A stretch of 64,000 bases of DNA from Acidimicrobiaceae bacterium (GCA_027315315.1 DAHUYG010000015.1:1-64000); one strand, 5' to 3'; shown: positions 1 to 8,944, counted from the first letter of the stretch. Numbers and translations are program-made. Notes: generated by a model from the sequence alone, not told the origin.

Positions 1-602
1 GAGACCGTCAGGGCGGCCGTCGACAGGCAGATCGTGGCGAACAACGCCACGAAGGCTGCCCTCCCCACGCCCGTCGGCCCGACACCCGCTGCCCAGAGCG
101 AGAGGGCAATCGCTCCCTGGCACGCGACGACCAGGCGGAACGGGAAGAACAGGGCGGCGAAGACGCCCACCGGAACGTAGAAGGCGGCGGCGGCGACCGA
201 GAGCCCGGTCCCGTGCCCGAGCCAAACGAGGAGGCTGACCTGCGCGATCCACAGGGCCGACAGCGCCCAACACCACACCACCAGGACGCGCCCCACCTCG
301 AGGAGCGCGACCCATGCGCACAGCGCCCCCGCCGCGAGACCCACCACCCACAGCCGGTGCTCGCCCGAGGGCCAGAGCGCCGCCGCGGCGCTCCAACCCG
401 CAGTGGCAAGTGCGAACATCAGCCGGAGCACCGACAGCGGGCTCAGCAATGCGATCGGGGCGTCGAGGGCGAACCACGAGCGCGTCTTGGGGAACAGGCG
501 GTTGCGGACGGGCGCGCGCGATCGGAGGGGGGCACTGGTCGCCGAACTGGCGACAGGGATGGGGGTTGCCCACCGGCGCCATGACGCCTGCGCACGAGAC
601 AT
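1..602 (-). CDS. Multi-pass membrane protein, N-terminal part (cut by window edge)
   Basis: An open frame runs from an ATG at 602 to the left edge without a stop, giving about 200 residues. After a basic, Arg-rich leader of about 42 residues come five or six hydrophobic segments, starting with one rich in Ala and Leu around residues 45-78. No catalytic domain is reached. Such membrane sensor halves often precede GGDEF or kinase domains in related organisms, but nothing here proves it. The frame has typical high-GC codon use, and the competing plus-strand frames over it read as Arg/Pro-rich shadows. Confidence 0.6.
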   Translation of the reverse strand, partial: MSRAQASWRRWATPIPVASSATSAPLRSRAPVRNRLFPKTRSWFALDAPIALLSPLSVLRLMFALATAGWSAAAALWPSGEHRLWVVGLAAGALCAWVALLEVGRVLVVWCWALSALWIAQVSLLVWLGHGTGLSVAAAAFYVPVGVFAALFFPFRLVVACQGAIALSLWAAGVGPTGVGRAAFVALFATICLSTAALTV

Positions 603-696
603 CAACACCACCGACCTGGTTCTGGACGTCGGCCAGATGCTAGGGGGTGGGCGGCGGCGGGCCGGGGACCCGGACGCGGGCCGTCCCGTCGCCTGC

Positions 697-1548
697 CTAG
701 CGGTTCGGGAGCGGCGCCATCGGCCCAAGATGGCCCGCGATGAGTTCCGCCGTCCGCTCGGGCTCGGCGACCACCAGGTTGTGGGGCCCCTCGATGACCT
801 CGAGCCTCGTGTTGGGGTACCGGGCGAGCGGGGCCCCGAGCGCCTCGGCGGTGGCCCACTCGTCGTGGGTGCCGTGGATGAACAGGCGCCGCAGCTCCCC
901 GGTGGCCTTCAGGGCCTCGTCTTGGCGAAACCGGACCATGCAGTTGTAGAGGCTGGAGCGGAAGGCGAAGTAGCTCGCCCGAAGCGCATCGGCCGCGATC
1001 TTCGGGGAGTACAGCGCCGAACGCCTACGAAACAGCCACGCACTGCGCCGGCCCAGCCGCCACAGTGCCGGGGTGGCGACCGACGCGATCAACGGATGGC
1101 GAAGGGTGAGCCGGATCCAGGCGTTGTGCTGCAGTGCGACGCGCGCCTCGGCCTCGTCCCGGTAGTAGGGGAAGCCGATCGCCACGAGCTCGCGCACCTC
1201 CCCCGGCCATCTCCGGGCGAACTCGAGCACGAGGTCGGCACCCATCGAGAGTCCGACCAGGGTGTGCGGCGGTTCGACCCCGGCCTGATGCAGCGTCCGG
1301 CGGATGGCCTCCACGTGCACGGCCGCCGTGTACTCGATGCGGGGCTTGGGCGAACCCCCGTACCCGAGCAGGTCGAGCGCGATCAGGGTGTAGCGCCCCT
1401 CGAGGTGCGAGACGAGTTCCTCCCACACCATGTGGCTGCCGGCGACGCCGTGGACCAAGACGAGACGAGGTCCACGCCCGCGTGCCACGAATCGCAGCAG
1501 CGGACCCTCGCCCGTGTCCCCGATCCCTCGACCTGCGGCATCGGACAC
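697..1548 (-). CDS. Alpha/beta-fold hydrolase
   Basis: The 283-residue protein has the layout of the alpha/beta hydrolase superfamily. There is an oxyanion-loop HGVAG segment near residue 35, the nucleophile elbow GLSMGA near residue 100, a late acidic residue in HGTHDEW and the catalytic His in GPHNLV near the C-terminus. No signal peptide is visible, so it is probably cytoplasmic. The substrate cannot be told from sequence; esterase, lactonase or C-C hydrolase are all possible. It is divergent from clpS, separated by about 120 bp. Confidence 0.85.
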   Translation of the reverse strand: MSDAAGRGIGDTGEGPLLRFVARGRGPRLVLVHGVAGSHMVWEELVSHLEGRYTLIALDLLGYGGSPKPRIEYTAAVHVEAIRRTLHQAGVEPPHTLVGLSMGADLVLEFARRWPGEVRELVAIGFPYYRDEAEARVALQHNAWIRLTLRHPLIASVATPALWRLGRRSAWLFRRRSALYSPKIAADALRASYFAFRSSLYNCMVRFRQDEALKATGELRRLFIHGTHDEWATAEALGAPLARYPNTRLEVIEGPHNLVVAEPERTAELIAGHLGPMAPLPNR

Positions 1549-1668
1549 ACGACGACCCTAGTGTCGCAGCCCCCGCCGAACCCAGAAGCCCGGTCGGGAC
1601 GCTGGACAAAGAGGGACCGGCGGTAGGGTTGGTGCCTGGCCAATCGCATCCGGGGCGCGGAGATCGAC

Positions 1669-1956
1669 ATGACCCAGACGCTCGAGGCGGTCATCACCGA
1701 CGAGGACGTCGATCATCTGGTCGACAGCGAGGACCTGTGGGCGGTCATCGTGTGGAACGACGACGTCAACACGTTCGCCCATGTGATCAAGGCCCTGGTC
1801 GAGATCCTCAACCACTCCCGTTCGCGCGCCGAACAGCTGACCGACCGCATCCACAACAGCGGGAAGGCGGTGGTGGCGGTGCGCCCCAAGGACGAGGCGG
1901 CCGCCATCGTGCGCCGCTTCCACGACCGCCTGATCCAGGCGACGATGGAGCACTGA
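1669..1956 (+). CDS. clpS: ATP-dependent Clp protease adaptor ClpS
   Basis: The 95-residue protein carries the ClpS core: the WNDDVNTF segment near residue 28 that forms the N-degron pocket, and the later RPKDEAAAI stretch. ClpS binds the ClpC/ClpA unfoldase and hands over proteins with destabilising N-terminal residues. The length is normal for actinobacterial ClpS. A TANNNT hexamer (1624-1629) lies about 40 nt upstream. It is not near clpC or the clpP genes at the other end of the window. Confidence 0.93.
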   Translation: MTQTLEAVITDEDVDHLVDSEDLWAVIVWNDDVNTFAHVIKALVEILNHSRSRAEQLTDRIHNSGKAVVAVRPKDEAAAIVRRFHDRLIQATMEH

Positions 1957-1960
1957 TCCG

Positions 1961-1976
1961 GGCCCGAGGTTCGGGC
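1961..1976. terminator. Short hairpin between convergent clpS and acyl-CoA dehydrogenase
   Basis: GCCCGA at 1962-1967 pairs with TCGGGC at 1971-1976 across a 3-nt loop, in the 20-bp gap between two convergent stop codons. There is no T-run, so termination is an inference from position. Confidence 0.35.
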
Positions 1977-3254
1977 TTAGTGCGCCATCGCCCGCCGCTC
2001 GGCCGCCTCCGCGTAGGCGGCCAGGTCCGGCTCGGTCGCAAGCAGGTCTGCATACTTCTTGCGGGCGTTCTCGCGCTTGGCCGGCAGGTACTCGCTCGGC
2101 CACAGCCCCTCGTGGGGCTTGTAGTTCTTGAGCACGTTGCGTGCGACGGTCACCTTGTGCACCTCGTCGACGCCGTCCGCGATGCCCATGGTGGGCGCGC
2201 CGGCGTACATCGCCTGCAGCGGGGTCAGGTTGGTGGTCCCGAGCGACCCATAGATGTGCAGCGCCCGGTACGAGACGTCGCGCAGCACCTTCGCGCAGGT
2301 GTACTTGCATGCGGCGATCTGAGTCCGGGCCGCCTGGGTGCTCGAGTTGTCGATGGTCCACGCGGTCCAGAGCACCAAGAGACGGAGCATGTTGATCTCG
2401 GCGTAGGAGTTGGCGATCGCCTCTTGGACCATCTGGTGCTCGGCGATGACCTTGCCGTGCGACTCCCGGCTGAGCGCGCGCTCGCACATCATGTCGAAGG
2501 CCCGCTTGCACTGCGCGATCGTGCGCATCGCATGGTGGATGCGCCCACCGCCGAGCCGCCGCTGCGCGAGCACCTTGGCGCCGTCCTCGGGGCCGAGCAG
2601 GTGGTCGAGCGGGACGCGGACGTCGGTGTAGCGGATGTGGTTGTGCAGCGAGGGGTAGGGCATGATCTCCACCCCCGGCGTCTCGCGCGGCACGATGAAG
2701 ATCCCGTTCGTGCACATCACGAAGAGGAGGTCCGCCGCTCGCCCGGCCGAGGTGAACCACTTCTCGCCATTGATCACCCACTCCTCGCCGTCGCGAACTG
2801 CGACCGTCTTGAAGAGGCTGGGGTCCGAGCCGCCGTGGGGCTCGGTCATCGAGTAGGCCGAGAAGATCTCCTGGCGCATGAGCGGGTAGAGCCAGCGCTC
2901 CTTCTGCTCGTCGGTGCCGTAGGCGGCCAGGATCTCCATGTTCCCGGTGTCGGGGGCGGCCGTCCCGAAGATCGCGGGTGCCGAGCCGTATCGCCCAAGG
3001 ATCTCGTTGATGAGGGCCAGCTTCAGCTGGCCCAACCCCGGGCCCCCGAGGTCCTCGTCCAAGAACAGGGCCCACAGGCCCTGGTCCTTCACCTGCTGCT
3101 TCAGGGGGTCGACGATGGCCTTGACCTTCGGATGCCGGGAGCGGACCGCCCCCGGAAAGACGAGGTCGAGCGGCTCGATCTCCTCCTTGCAGAACCTCTC
3201 GACCCAGTCGAGCTTCTCCTGGAACTCCGGCTCGGTCGAGAAATCCCAGGCCAT
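1977..3254 (-). CDS. Acyl-CoA dehydrogenase family protein
   Basis: The 425-residue flavoenzyme is of normal acyl-CoA dehydrogenase length. The N-terminal helical domain begins with EFQEKLDWVERFCKEEI. The middle domain has EPHGGSDPSLFKT and the VINGEKWFTS segment that contacts FAD. The C-terminal helical domain contains GSLGTTNLTPLQAMYAG and ADGVDEVHK. The family oxidises acyl-CoA thioesters at C2-C3 and passes electrons to ETF; chain-length preference cannot be read here. It is divergent from a TetR gene at 3369, a common arrangement for regulated fatty-acid catabolism. Confidence 0.9.
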   Translation of the reverse strand: MAWDFSTEPEFQEKLDWVERFCKEEIEPLDLVFPGAVRSRHPKVKAIVDPLKQQVKDQGLWALFLDEDLGGPGLGQLKLALINEILGRYGSAPAIFGTAAPDTGNMEILAAYGTDEQKERWLYPLMRQEIFSAYSMTEPHGGSDPSLFKTVAVRDGEEWVINGEKWFTSAGRAADLLFVMCTNGIFIVPRETPGVEIMPYPSLHNHIRYTDVRVPLDHLLGPEDGAKVLAQRRLGGGRIHHAMRTIAQCKRAFDMMCERALSRESHGKVIAEHQMVQEAIANSYAEINMLRLLVLWTAWTIDNSSTQAARTQIAACKYTCAKVLRDVSYRALHIYGSLGTTNLTPLQAMYAGAPTMGIADGVDEVHKVTVARNVLKNYKPHEGLWPSEYLPAKRENARKKYADLLATEPDLAAYAEAAERRAMAH

Positions 3255-3356
3255 GGCGTGCTCCTTGCGGCGTCGACGGCGGTGTGCCGGCCGCCCCTGG
3301 CTAAGGCGGCTGCATGACGTTAGCAGGCAAGCGCCTTATCCGCCCATGGCACCGGC

Positions 3357-3362
3357 TAGCCT
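3357..3362 (+). promoter_or_regulatory. Putative -10 hexamer (TAGCCT) for a leaderless tetR transcript
   Basis: TAGCCT ends 6 nt before the ATG at 3369, leaving no room for a ribosome-binding site. The same spacing recurs at other genes in the window. Confidence 0.4.
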
Positions 3363-3368
3363 GCCGAC

Positions 3369-4061
3369 ATGCCCGAGACCGCCCGCACGAGCGAGCCGAC
3401 GCGCGAGCGCATCCTCTCGGCCGCCGAGGCCCTCTTCGCTGCGCACGGGGTGGACGCGGTGAGCCTTCGGGAGATCACCCGGGCCTCGGGCACCCGTAAC
3501 ACGGTGGGCCTGCAATATCACTTCAAGGACCGCAACGGCCTGCTCGGGGCCATCCTGGCCAAGCACCTCGCCGACGTCGACGCCCGGCGCAACGCGCTGC
3601 TCGACGCCTGCGAGGCGGGCCCGGGCGACCTGCGCGCGATGACCGCGGCGCTCGTCCTCCCGTGGGCCGCCAAGCTGGACGACACCGACGGCGGCCCCGA
3701 GTTCTTGCAGATCTACGCCGAGCTCCTGAACCGGCCCCGGGGCGCCGAGTCCCTCGGGACGGGCGTGGCGAACAGCCTCGACCGGTGGCGCCTCCAGGTC
3801 GAGCCGCTGATGGACCCGGAGGCGGTGCGCCTCCACCGTCGCTTCACCGCCATCCGGCTCGCGGTCGCCGAGCTCGGCCGGCGCGCCGCCTCGGGTCCCC
3901 ACGCCGACGACCGGCTGTTCGTGGGCCACCTCGTCGACCTCGTGACCTCGGTGCTCGCCGCCCCGGTCTCCGACGAGACGGTCCGCCTGGCCGACGAACG
4001 CGACGCCAACCTGGCCGCCCGGCGACCCAAGCGCGGGCCCCTCGAGGGGGCGCTGCGATGA
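3369..4061 (+). CDS. TetR/AcrR family transcriptional regulator
   Basis: The 230-residue protein starts with a TetR DNA-binding domain: TRERILSAAEALFA is helix 1, followed by the helix-turn-helix around residues 33-52 (SLREITRASGTRNTVGLQYHF). The remainder is a helical ligand-binding domain of unassigned specificity. It is divergent from the acyl-CoA dehydrogenase with about 115 bp between, so repression of that gene is a reasonable inference. Its stop overlaps the next gene by 4 nt (ATGA), implying translational coupling. Confidence 0.9.
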   Translation: MPETARTSEPTRERILSAAEALFAAHGVDAVSLREITRASGTRNTVGLQYHFKDRNGLLGAILAKHLADVDARRNALLDACEAGPGDLRAMTAALVLPWAAKLDDTDGGPEFLQIYAELLNRPRGAESLGTGVANSLDRWRLQVEPLMDPEAVRLHRRFTAIRLAVAELGRRAASGPHADDRLFVGHLVDLVTSVLAAPVSDETVRLADERDANLAARRPKRGPLEGALR

Positions 4062-4504
4062 GCGCCGCGTCCTCGGTGAGCTTCACGGCGGGCACGCCCG
4101 AGACGGTGCTCCCCGAGATCCCAGGGGAGCTCGCCGCCGAGCTCTCCGCTGTCGAAGGGCTGCCGGCCGGCGAGCGTTCCGCCGCCTACGCCGCCGTCGC
4201 AGCGGCCCACCCCCGCTGCCTCGAGGCCTGGGCGGGCCTGGCAGAGTGCGCCCGGAGCCCGATCGAGCGTTACGCATTCGCCCGGGTCGGCTACCACCGG
4301 GGCCTCGACGCGCTGCGGGCGGCCGGCTGGCGGGGGTCGGGCTTCGTCCGCTGGGTCCGGCCCTCCAACCGGAGCTTCCTGCGCTGCCTCGATGCCCTGC
4401 GCTCGGCGGCCGCCTCCATTGGCGAGGCCGACGAGGAGGAGCGTTGCGCGGTCTTCCTTCGCCAGCTCGATCCGGAGTGGCCGCCGCCCGGCCACTCCGG
4501 CTGA
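4058..4504 (+). CDS. DUF3151 family protein
   Basis: The 148-residue protein starts at the ATG of the ATGA overlap with the TetR stop. It contains the conserved actinobacterial pattern of DUF3151: PETVLP near the N-terminus, ERYAFARVGYHRGLDALR and AAGWRGSGFVRW in the middle, then NRSFLRCLDALRSAA. The function of this family is not established. No signal peptide or membrane segment is visible. The coupling to the TetR gene may simply reflect a shared transcript. Confidence 0.8.
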   Translation: MSAASSVSFTAGTPETVLPEIPGELAAELSAVEGLPAGERSAAYAAVAAAHPRCLEAWAGLAECARSPIERYAFARVGYHRGLDALRAAGWRGSGFVRWVRPSNRSFLRCLDALRSAAASIGEADEEERCAVFLRQLDPEWPPPGHSG

Positions 4505-4574
4505 GGCGAACTCCCGGTAGATTCCGGCTCCTCTCCCCCGTTGCCGTCCTGGCGGGGGCGCAGGAGGTGCCGGA

Positions 4575-5159
4575 ATGCACATCGTCGTCGGGAACGTGAA
4601 AGGGGGCGTCGGCAAGACGACGACCTCGGTCTACCTGGCCGCTGCGGCGGCCGCCCGGGGCCGAGAACCCGTGCTGCTCGTCGACGCGGACCCCCAGGGC
4701 TCGGCCGCCGAGTGGTTCGAGCAGAGTCCGCTCGAGGGGGTCGAGCTCATCGAGTCGCCCTCGGAGCGCACGGTCATCCGGGCGCTCTCCAACTCGGAGG
4801 GCATCGTGGTCGTCGACACGCCCCCCGGCGACGAGCGCATCGTCCGGGCCGCACTCCGGCGGGCCGACGCAGTCGTGATCCCGACCCGGGCCGGCGGCGT
4901 CGAGCCGTCCCGGGTCCTCGCCACCTTGGAGATGACGCCCGAGGACATCCCCTGCGGCGTGGTCGTGTGCGCGGCCAGGCTCGGCACGAACGACCTCGAG
5001 GCGACCGTCGAGGACTGGGCGAGCGCCAAGGTGCCCGTGTGGGGGGTCATCCCCGAGCGGGTCGCCATCGCCGCCGGGCCCGGGGCCCGCATCTCCCGTG
5101 AGGGTCTCGAGGCATACCAGGACGTCCTGCGCCGGGCCATGCGCGCGACGCGCCCATAG
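4575..5159 (+). CDS. ParA/MinD-family ATPase
   Basis: The 194-residue P-loop ATPase has the deviant Walker A motif KGGVGKTTT at residues 9-17, with the signature Lys at the start, then DADPQGSA and a Walker B-like VVVDTPPGDE. An AGGAGG ribosome-binding site lies 7 nt before the ATG. It is short for chromosomal ParA and has no ParB partner nearby, so it is better seen as an orphan ParA-like protein, perhaps involved in positioning a cellular cargo. The stop is 1 bp from the convergent neighbour. Confidence 0.85.
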   Translation: MHIVVGNVKGGVGKTTTSVYLAAAAAARGREPVLLVDADPQGSAAEWFEQSPLEGVELIESPSERTVIRALSNSEGIVVVDTPPGDERIVRAALRRADAVVIPTRAGGVEPSRVLATLEMTPEDIPCGVVVCAARLGTNDLEATVEDWASAKVPVWGVIPERVAIAAGPGARISREGLEAYQDVLRRAMRATRP

Positions 5160-5160
5160 C

Positions 5161-6312
5161 TCAGCCCTCCGAGCGCGGCGACAGCTCGCGCAGCCCCTTG
5201 GGCCTGATCGTGCCCTCTGGGTCGTCGGGGGTCCGGTTGAGGATCGTTGGGAACGTCGCCGGTCCGAGGTCCGGTCGCTCGAGGAGCCAGGGAGCCGGCG
5301 GGGGCATCACGAGCAGCGTCAGCGCGTCGGCGATGCCCTCGTAGTTGACCCGCCAGCCGGCGAAGTGGCGCCAACTCTCCTCCTTCGAGCACTCGATCGG
5401 GAAGTCGACCGAGGCCAGGAGGTCGTAGCCCTCGCCAAACTCCTGCTCGGTGAGCCTGGTGGGGGTGGTCGGAAGCGGATCGAGCTCGTAGGGGATCCGC
5501 AACGCGTCGGCCAGGGATCGCAGGCAGTTGGTCCCCATCCTCAGGCACAGGCGCCCTTGGCGGGGGGCCGTGCTCGGCGCGAGCGCATGGTGCATCGCGG
5601 CCGCGTCGAGGATCGCCACCAGCGCGAGCAGCCAGGAACGTGAGGACTCGGGCGAGCGGAACCACATGAGCGACGGATACGCGGTGTGGCTCTCGGAGAC
5701 CGCCGCCGCCCAGCGTTCCCAGGTCGAATAGAGGCTCGGAAGGTCGTCCATGTTGGTGAAGCGGACGTGCCGGGAGAGGATCTCGGGCCCCCAGGTCGGC
5801 ACGCCCCCCCGGGCGGCCAGGAGGGTGACCTCCGTCTCGCGCATCGAGAACGCGTTGTAGAGCGCTGGCAGGTAGGCGATCTCGAGCGCGATGACCAAGA
5901 ACCCGGTGCCGGCCTCGACAATGTCGAGGGCCCGGGCTGCGCCACGGGCCCCGCTCAGGATGCCGAGCGTGAAGATCGACGACCCCGAGGAACCCAGGGC
6001 GAAGGTGAGCGTCGTCCCTCCGGCCCACCAGATCATGAGCCCGAACCCGAGGACGAAGAGCCCGAGCCACGCCGCGAACAGCATCAGCATGCCGAAGGGC
6101 CCGACGATCGCCACCACCCGGTCCTTCGCCTCGTAGGTCTCGAGACGCATCAGCATCGTCTTGAGCGCCCTGGCAAGCACCCGGGAGACCGACAACAAGA
6201 GGCGCGAGGAGGTGGCGCGGGGGATCACGAGGGTCGTGAAGACGCTCATCGCGGTGACGAGGACGACGACGAGCCCGATGGCGAAACAGGCGATGCGCAG
6301 CGGGTCACCCAT
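5161..6312 (-). CDS. Membrane protein with degenerate two-TM potassium-channel-like domain
   Basis: The 383-residue protein has an N-terminal hydrophobic helix, a pair of hydrophobic segments around residues 70-100 and 130-155, and between them a pore-loop-like stretch (TFALGSSGSSIFTLGI). The rest is a soluble domain of about 230 residues. The layout resembles actinobacterial proteins annotated as two-pore potassium channels, but the TVGYG selectivity filter is replaced by FTLG, so potassium selectivity is doubtful. The C-terminal part, rich in Trp and Glu, is of unknown role. Confidence 0.6.
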   Translation of the reverse strand: MGDPLRIACFAIGLVVVLVTAMSVFTTLVIPRATSSRLLLSVSRVLARALKTMLMRLETYEAKDRVVAIVGPFGMLMLFAAWLGLFVLGFGLMIWWAGGTTLTFALGSSGSSIFTLGILSGARGAARALDIVEAGTGFLVIALEIAYLPALYNAFSMRETEVTLLAARGGVPTWGPEILSRHVRFTNMDDLPSLYSTWERWAAAVSESHTAYPSLMWFRSPESSRSWLLALVAILDAAAMHHALAPSTAPRQGRLCLRMGTNCLRSLADALRIPYELDPLPTTPTRLTEQEFGEGYDLLASVDFPIECSKEESWRHFAGWRVNYEGIADALTLLVMPPPAPWLLERPDLGPATFPTILNRTPDDPEGTIRPKGLRELSPRSEG

Positions 6313-6439
6313 CGGCGTCGCCGGTCGCCGGTCGCGTGCGCCAGAGCAGCTCTGGTGGCCTCGCCATCGAGCTTTTCTACTCCGGCCTTCGCCTCCGGGT
6401 CGCCCGGGAGGATCTCACCCGTCGGTCACAACCCCGCCG

Positions 6440-6445
6440 TAACCT
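6440..6445 (+). promoter_or_regulatory. Putative -10 hexamer (TAACCT), leaderless
   Basis: TAACCT ends 6 nt before the ATG at 6452; no Shine-Dalgarno sequence fits in between. Confidence 0.4.
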
Positions 6446-6451
6446 TCGCCC

Positions 6452-7234
6452 ATGGCCTTGGAGCTCCCCCGGACCCTGTCCCCCTCGAAGGCCTCGGCGT
6501 TCACCAGCTGTCCGCTCGCGTTCCGCTATTCGATCATCGACCGGCTGCCCGAGCCCCCCTCGCCGCACGCCGTCAAGGGCACGCTCGTCCACGCCGCCCT
6601 GGAGCGCCTGTTCTGGGAGGAGCTCCCGGGCGAGCGGACCATCGACTCGGCCCTCGACGCGCTCGAGGTGGCGTGGGCGCAGATGCAGGACGACCCCGAA
6701 TTCGTGGGGCTGGGCCTCGAGGCCGACCAGGCCCGCGAGTTCCGGGCCGACGCCGAGGTGCTCGTCGGCAACTACTTCCGCATCGAGGACCCCAACGCGG
6801 TGCGGGCCATCGGCGTCGAGCTGGGCCTCGAGGCTGAGATCGGCTCGATGATGCTCCGGGGCATCATCGACCGCCTCGACATGACCGAGGACGGCGCGCT
6901 CGTGGTCGTCGACTACAAGACCGGCCGGGCCCCGGGCTCCCAGTTCGAGAAGTCCCGCCTGAACGGCGTGCACACCTACGCGCTCCTTTGTGAGCGGGTG
7001 CTCGGCCAGGCGCCGAGCCATGTGAAGCTCCTCTACCTGCGCGACCCGGTGGCCATCATCGCCACCCCGACCGAGCAGTCGATCCGCGGCCACCGCCAGC
7101 GGACGGCGGCCGTGTGGTCGGCCATCGAGCGGGCCTGCGAGCGGGAGGACTTCCGACCCCGCCCCTCGGGCCTGTGCAACTTCTGCAACTTCAAGGAGCT
7201 CTGCCCGGCCTTCGCGACGGCTGCGGCCTCCTAA
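6452..7234 (+). CDS. RecB-like PD-(D/E)XK family nuclease with C-terminal cysteine cluster
   Basis: The 260-residue protein begins with LSPSKASAFTSCPLAFRY, typical of the RecB/Cas4/AddB nuclease family, including its first conserved Cys. HAALERLFW follows, then a core GIIDRLDM and VVDYKTGR, where the Asp and the DYKTG Lys are the expected metal and catalytic residues. Three further cysteines at the C-terminus (CNFCNFKELC) complete a probable iron-sulfur cluster. It stands alone, with no cas genes or addA, so a stand-alone RecB-family exonuclease in repair is the best reading. Confidence 0.88.
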   Translation: MALELPRTLSPSKASAFTSCPLAFRYSIIDRLPEPPSPHAVKGTLVHAALERLFWEELPGERTIDSALDALEVAWAQMQDDPEFVGLGLEADQAREFRADAEVLVGNYFRIEDPNAVRAIGVELGLEAEIGSMMLRGIIDRLDMTEDGALVVVDYKTGRAPGSQFEKSRLNGVHTYALLCERVLGQAPSHVKLLYLRDPVAIIATPTEQSIRGHRQRTAAVWSAIERACEREDFRPRPSGLCNFCNFKELCPAFATAAAS

Positions 7235-7288
7235 GCCGGGGGTCGGCGAGCCCGGAATGGGGCGAGCGGGCCCGGCGTTGCACGCGGT

Positions 7289-7894
7289 ATGGACCTTCCC
7301 TCCTTCGCCGTCAGCTGGGACTACCGCTGCCCCTTTGCCCGCAACGCCCACGAGCACCTGATCACCGCCCTGCGGGACGGTGCGGACTGGGACGTCACCT
7401 TCCTCCCCTTCTCCCTCGTCCAGAGCCACGTGCCAGAGGGCGGCCAGCCCGTGTGGGACGACCCGGACAAGGCCCGTGACCTCCTCGCGCTAAGGGCCGG
7501 TGTCGTCGTGCGCGACCGCTTCGGCGATCGGTTCCTGGACGCCCACGAGGCGCTGTTCGCCATACGACACGACCGGGCCGAAGACATCCGCGAGGAGCTC
7601 GTGGTGCGGGCAGCGCTCGAGTCGGCCGGCATCGACGCCGATGCCGTCTTCGCCGAAATGAAGGAGCCCTGGGTCAACGAGGAGCTGCGCCGGACCCACG
7701 AGTGGGAGGTCGCGACGCACGAGATGTTCGGGGTGCCCACTTTCATCGTCGGCAACCATGCGGTGTTCGTCCGCCTCATGACGAGGCCCGAGGGCGACGC
7801 CCGGCGGGCCAGGGACACGATCGAGCACGTGGTCGCCATGATCGACGAGCGGCCCGAGATCAACGAGTTCAAGCACACCACGATCGGCCGCTGA
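7289..7894 (+). CDS. DsbA-family thioredoxin-fold protein with a single active-site cysteine
   Basis: The 201-residue protein has the thioredoxin-like start SWDYRCPFARNAHE, with the helical insert of DsbA/FrnE proteins following and the cis-proline loop GVPTF near residue 153. The active site reads CPFA instead of CxxC, and this is the only Cys in the protein. It therefore cannot form an internal disulfide; glutathione-S-transferase-like or mycothiol-dependent chemistry is more plausible. There is no signal peptide, so it should be cytoplasmic. Confidence 0.8.
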   Translation: MDLPSFAVSWDYRCPFARNAHEHLITALRDGADWDVTFLPFSLVQSHVPEGGQPVWDDPDKARDLLALRAGVVVRDRFGDRFLDAHEALFAIRHDRAEDIREELVVRAALESAGIDADAVFAEMKEPWVNEELRRTHEWEVATHEMFGVPTFIVGNHAVFVRLMTRPEGDARRARDTIEHVVAMIDERPEINEFKHTTIGR

Positions 7895-7966
7895 TCTGCC
7901 CGCAGGTCCCCGGGCCTCGGACGGATCGCCGGGCGCATCTCGGGTGGCTTCGAGGAGCCGGTGGCC

Positions 7967-8869
7967 TCAGGCCTTCGCCAGCTCCGACGCGAGTCTCCAG
8001 GTGCGCTCGCGCTCTTCGGGGGTGCCGATCACCGCGACGCTGAAATCGGTCGCGCCCGCCTCGGCCAGCCGGTCGACCTGCGCCGCCACCTCTTCCTCGG
8101 TACCCACGAAGGCGACCTCCGAGGCGTTGTCCACCCCCTCGATGTCGAGCATCGCCCGATACGAGGGAAGGGTCGGGTAGACCGCGAGCGCCTCGTCGAT
8201 GCGCTGCTTGGCCCCCTCGGGGTCGTTCGTGACGCACACCGGCAGCCCCACCACGACGCGGGGGGCGGGGCGGCCCGCAGCGCTCGCGGCCTCAGCGATC
8301 TTGGGGGCGATGTGGGACCCGATCGTCTTGATCCCCGACATCCAGGTGACGGTCCCCGAGGTGAGCTCGCCCGCCATCTTCAGCATCGCGGGACCGAGGG
8401 CCGCCACGTAGAGCGGCGTCGGCGCGCTGTGGTGCTCGAGGGGGCCGTAGACGGCGGCGAAGTGCTCGCCCTTGAAGGTGACCCCCTCCCCCTCGAGGAG
8501 TGGCACGAGCACGCTCAGGTAGTCGCGCATGTAGGTCGCGGGCTTGGAGAAGCTGTAGCCCCACAGCTGCTCGACGACGACCTGGTGCGAGAGGCCGATG
8601 CCGAGGGCGAGGCGACCTCCGACCGCCTGCTGGACCGTCGCCGCCTGCTGGGCGAGCATCGCCGGGTGCCTCGGGTGCACAGGCACGACCGCGGTGCCGA
8701 GCTCGATGTCGGGCACCTGGGAGCCCACCAACGCGAGGAGCGTCAGGGTGTCGTGGCCGAAGATCTGGCTCCCCCACGCACCGGCCAAGCCCAGGTCCCG
8801 TATCCGCTTCGCCTGGTCGACGACGTCGTCGATCGACTTCCCGGCGTTGAGCAAGCCAGCGATGCGCAT
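7967..8869 (-). CDS. LLM-class F420-dependent oxidoreductase
   Basis: The 300-residue protein has the luciferase-like monooxygenase TIM-barrel pattern: ELGTAVVPVHPRHP in the first third, QQAATVQQAVGGRLALGIGLSH, then PLYVAALGPAMLKMAGE. These match the F420-binding branch that is abundant in actinomycetes. I chose the ATG at 8869 over the longer frame because a strong AAGGAGG lies about 5 nt upstream. The substrate is unknown. It is divergent from purK. Confidence 0.88.
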   Translation of the reverse strand: MRIAGLLNAGKSIDDVVDQAKRIRDLGLAGAWGSQIFGHDTLTLLALVGSQVPDIELGTAVVPVHPRHPAMLAQQAATVQQAVGGRLALGIGLSHQVVVEQLWGYSFSKPATYMRDYLSVLVPLLEGEGVTFKGEHFAAVYGPLEHHSAPTPLYVAALGPAMLKMAGELTSGTVTWMSGIKTIGSHIAPKIAEAASAAGRPAPRVVVGLPVCVTNDPEGAKQRIDEALAVYPTLPSYRAMLDIEGVDNASEVAFVGTEEEVAAQVDRLAEAGATDFSVAVIGTPEERERTWRLASELAKA

Positions 8870-8944
8870 GCAACCTCCTTGGGCGCGCCCGGAGCCGTGA
8901 CGATGGTCTCCCGATCCGGTCCGCTCACCGGTGGGCGCCGCCGG

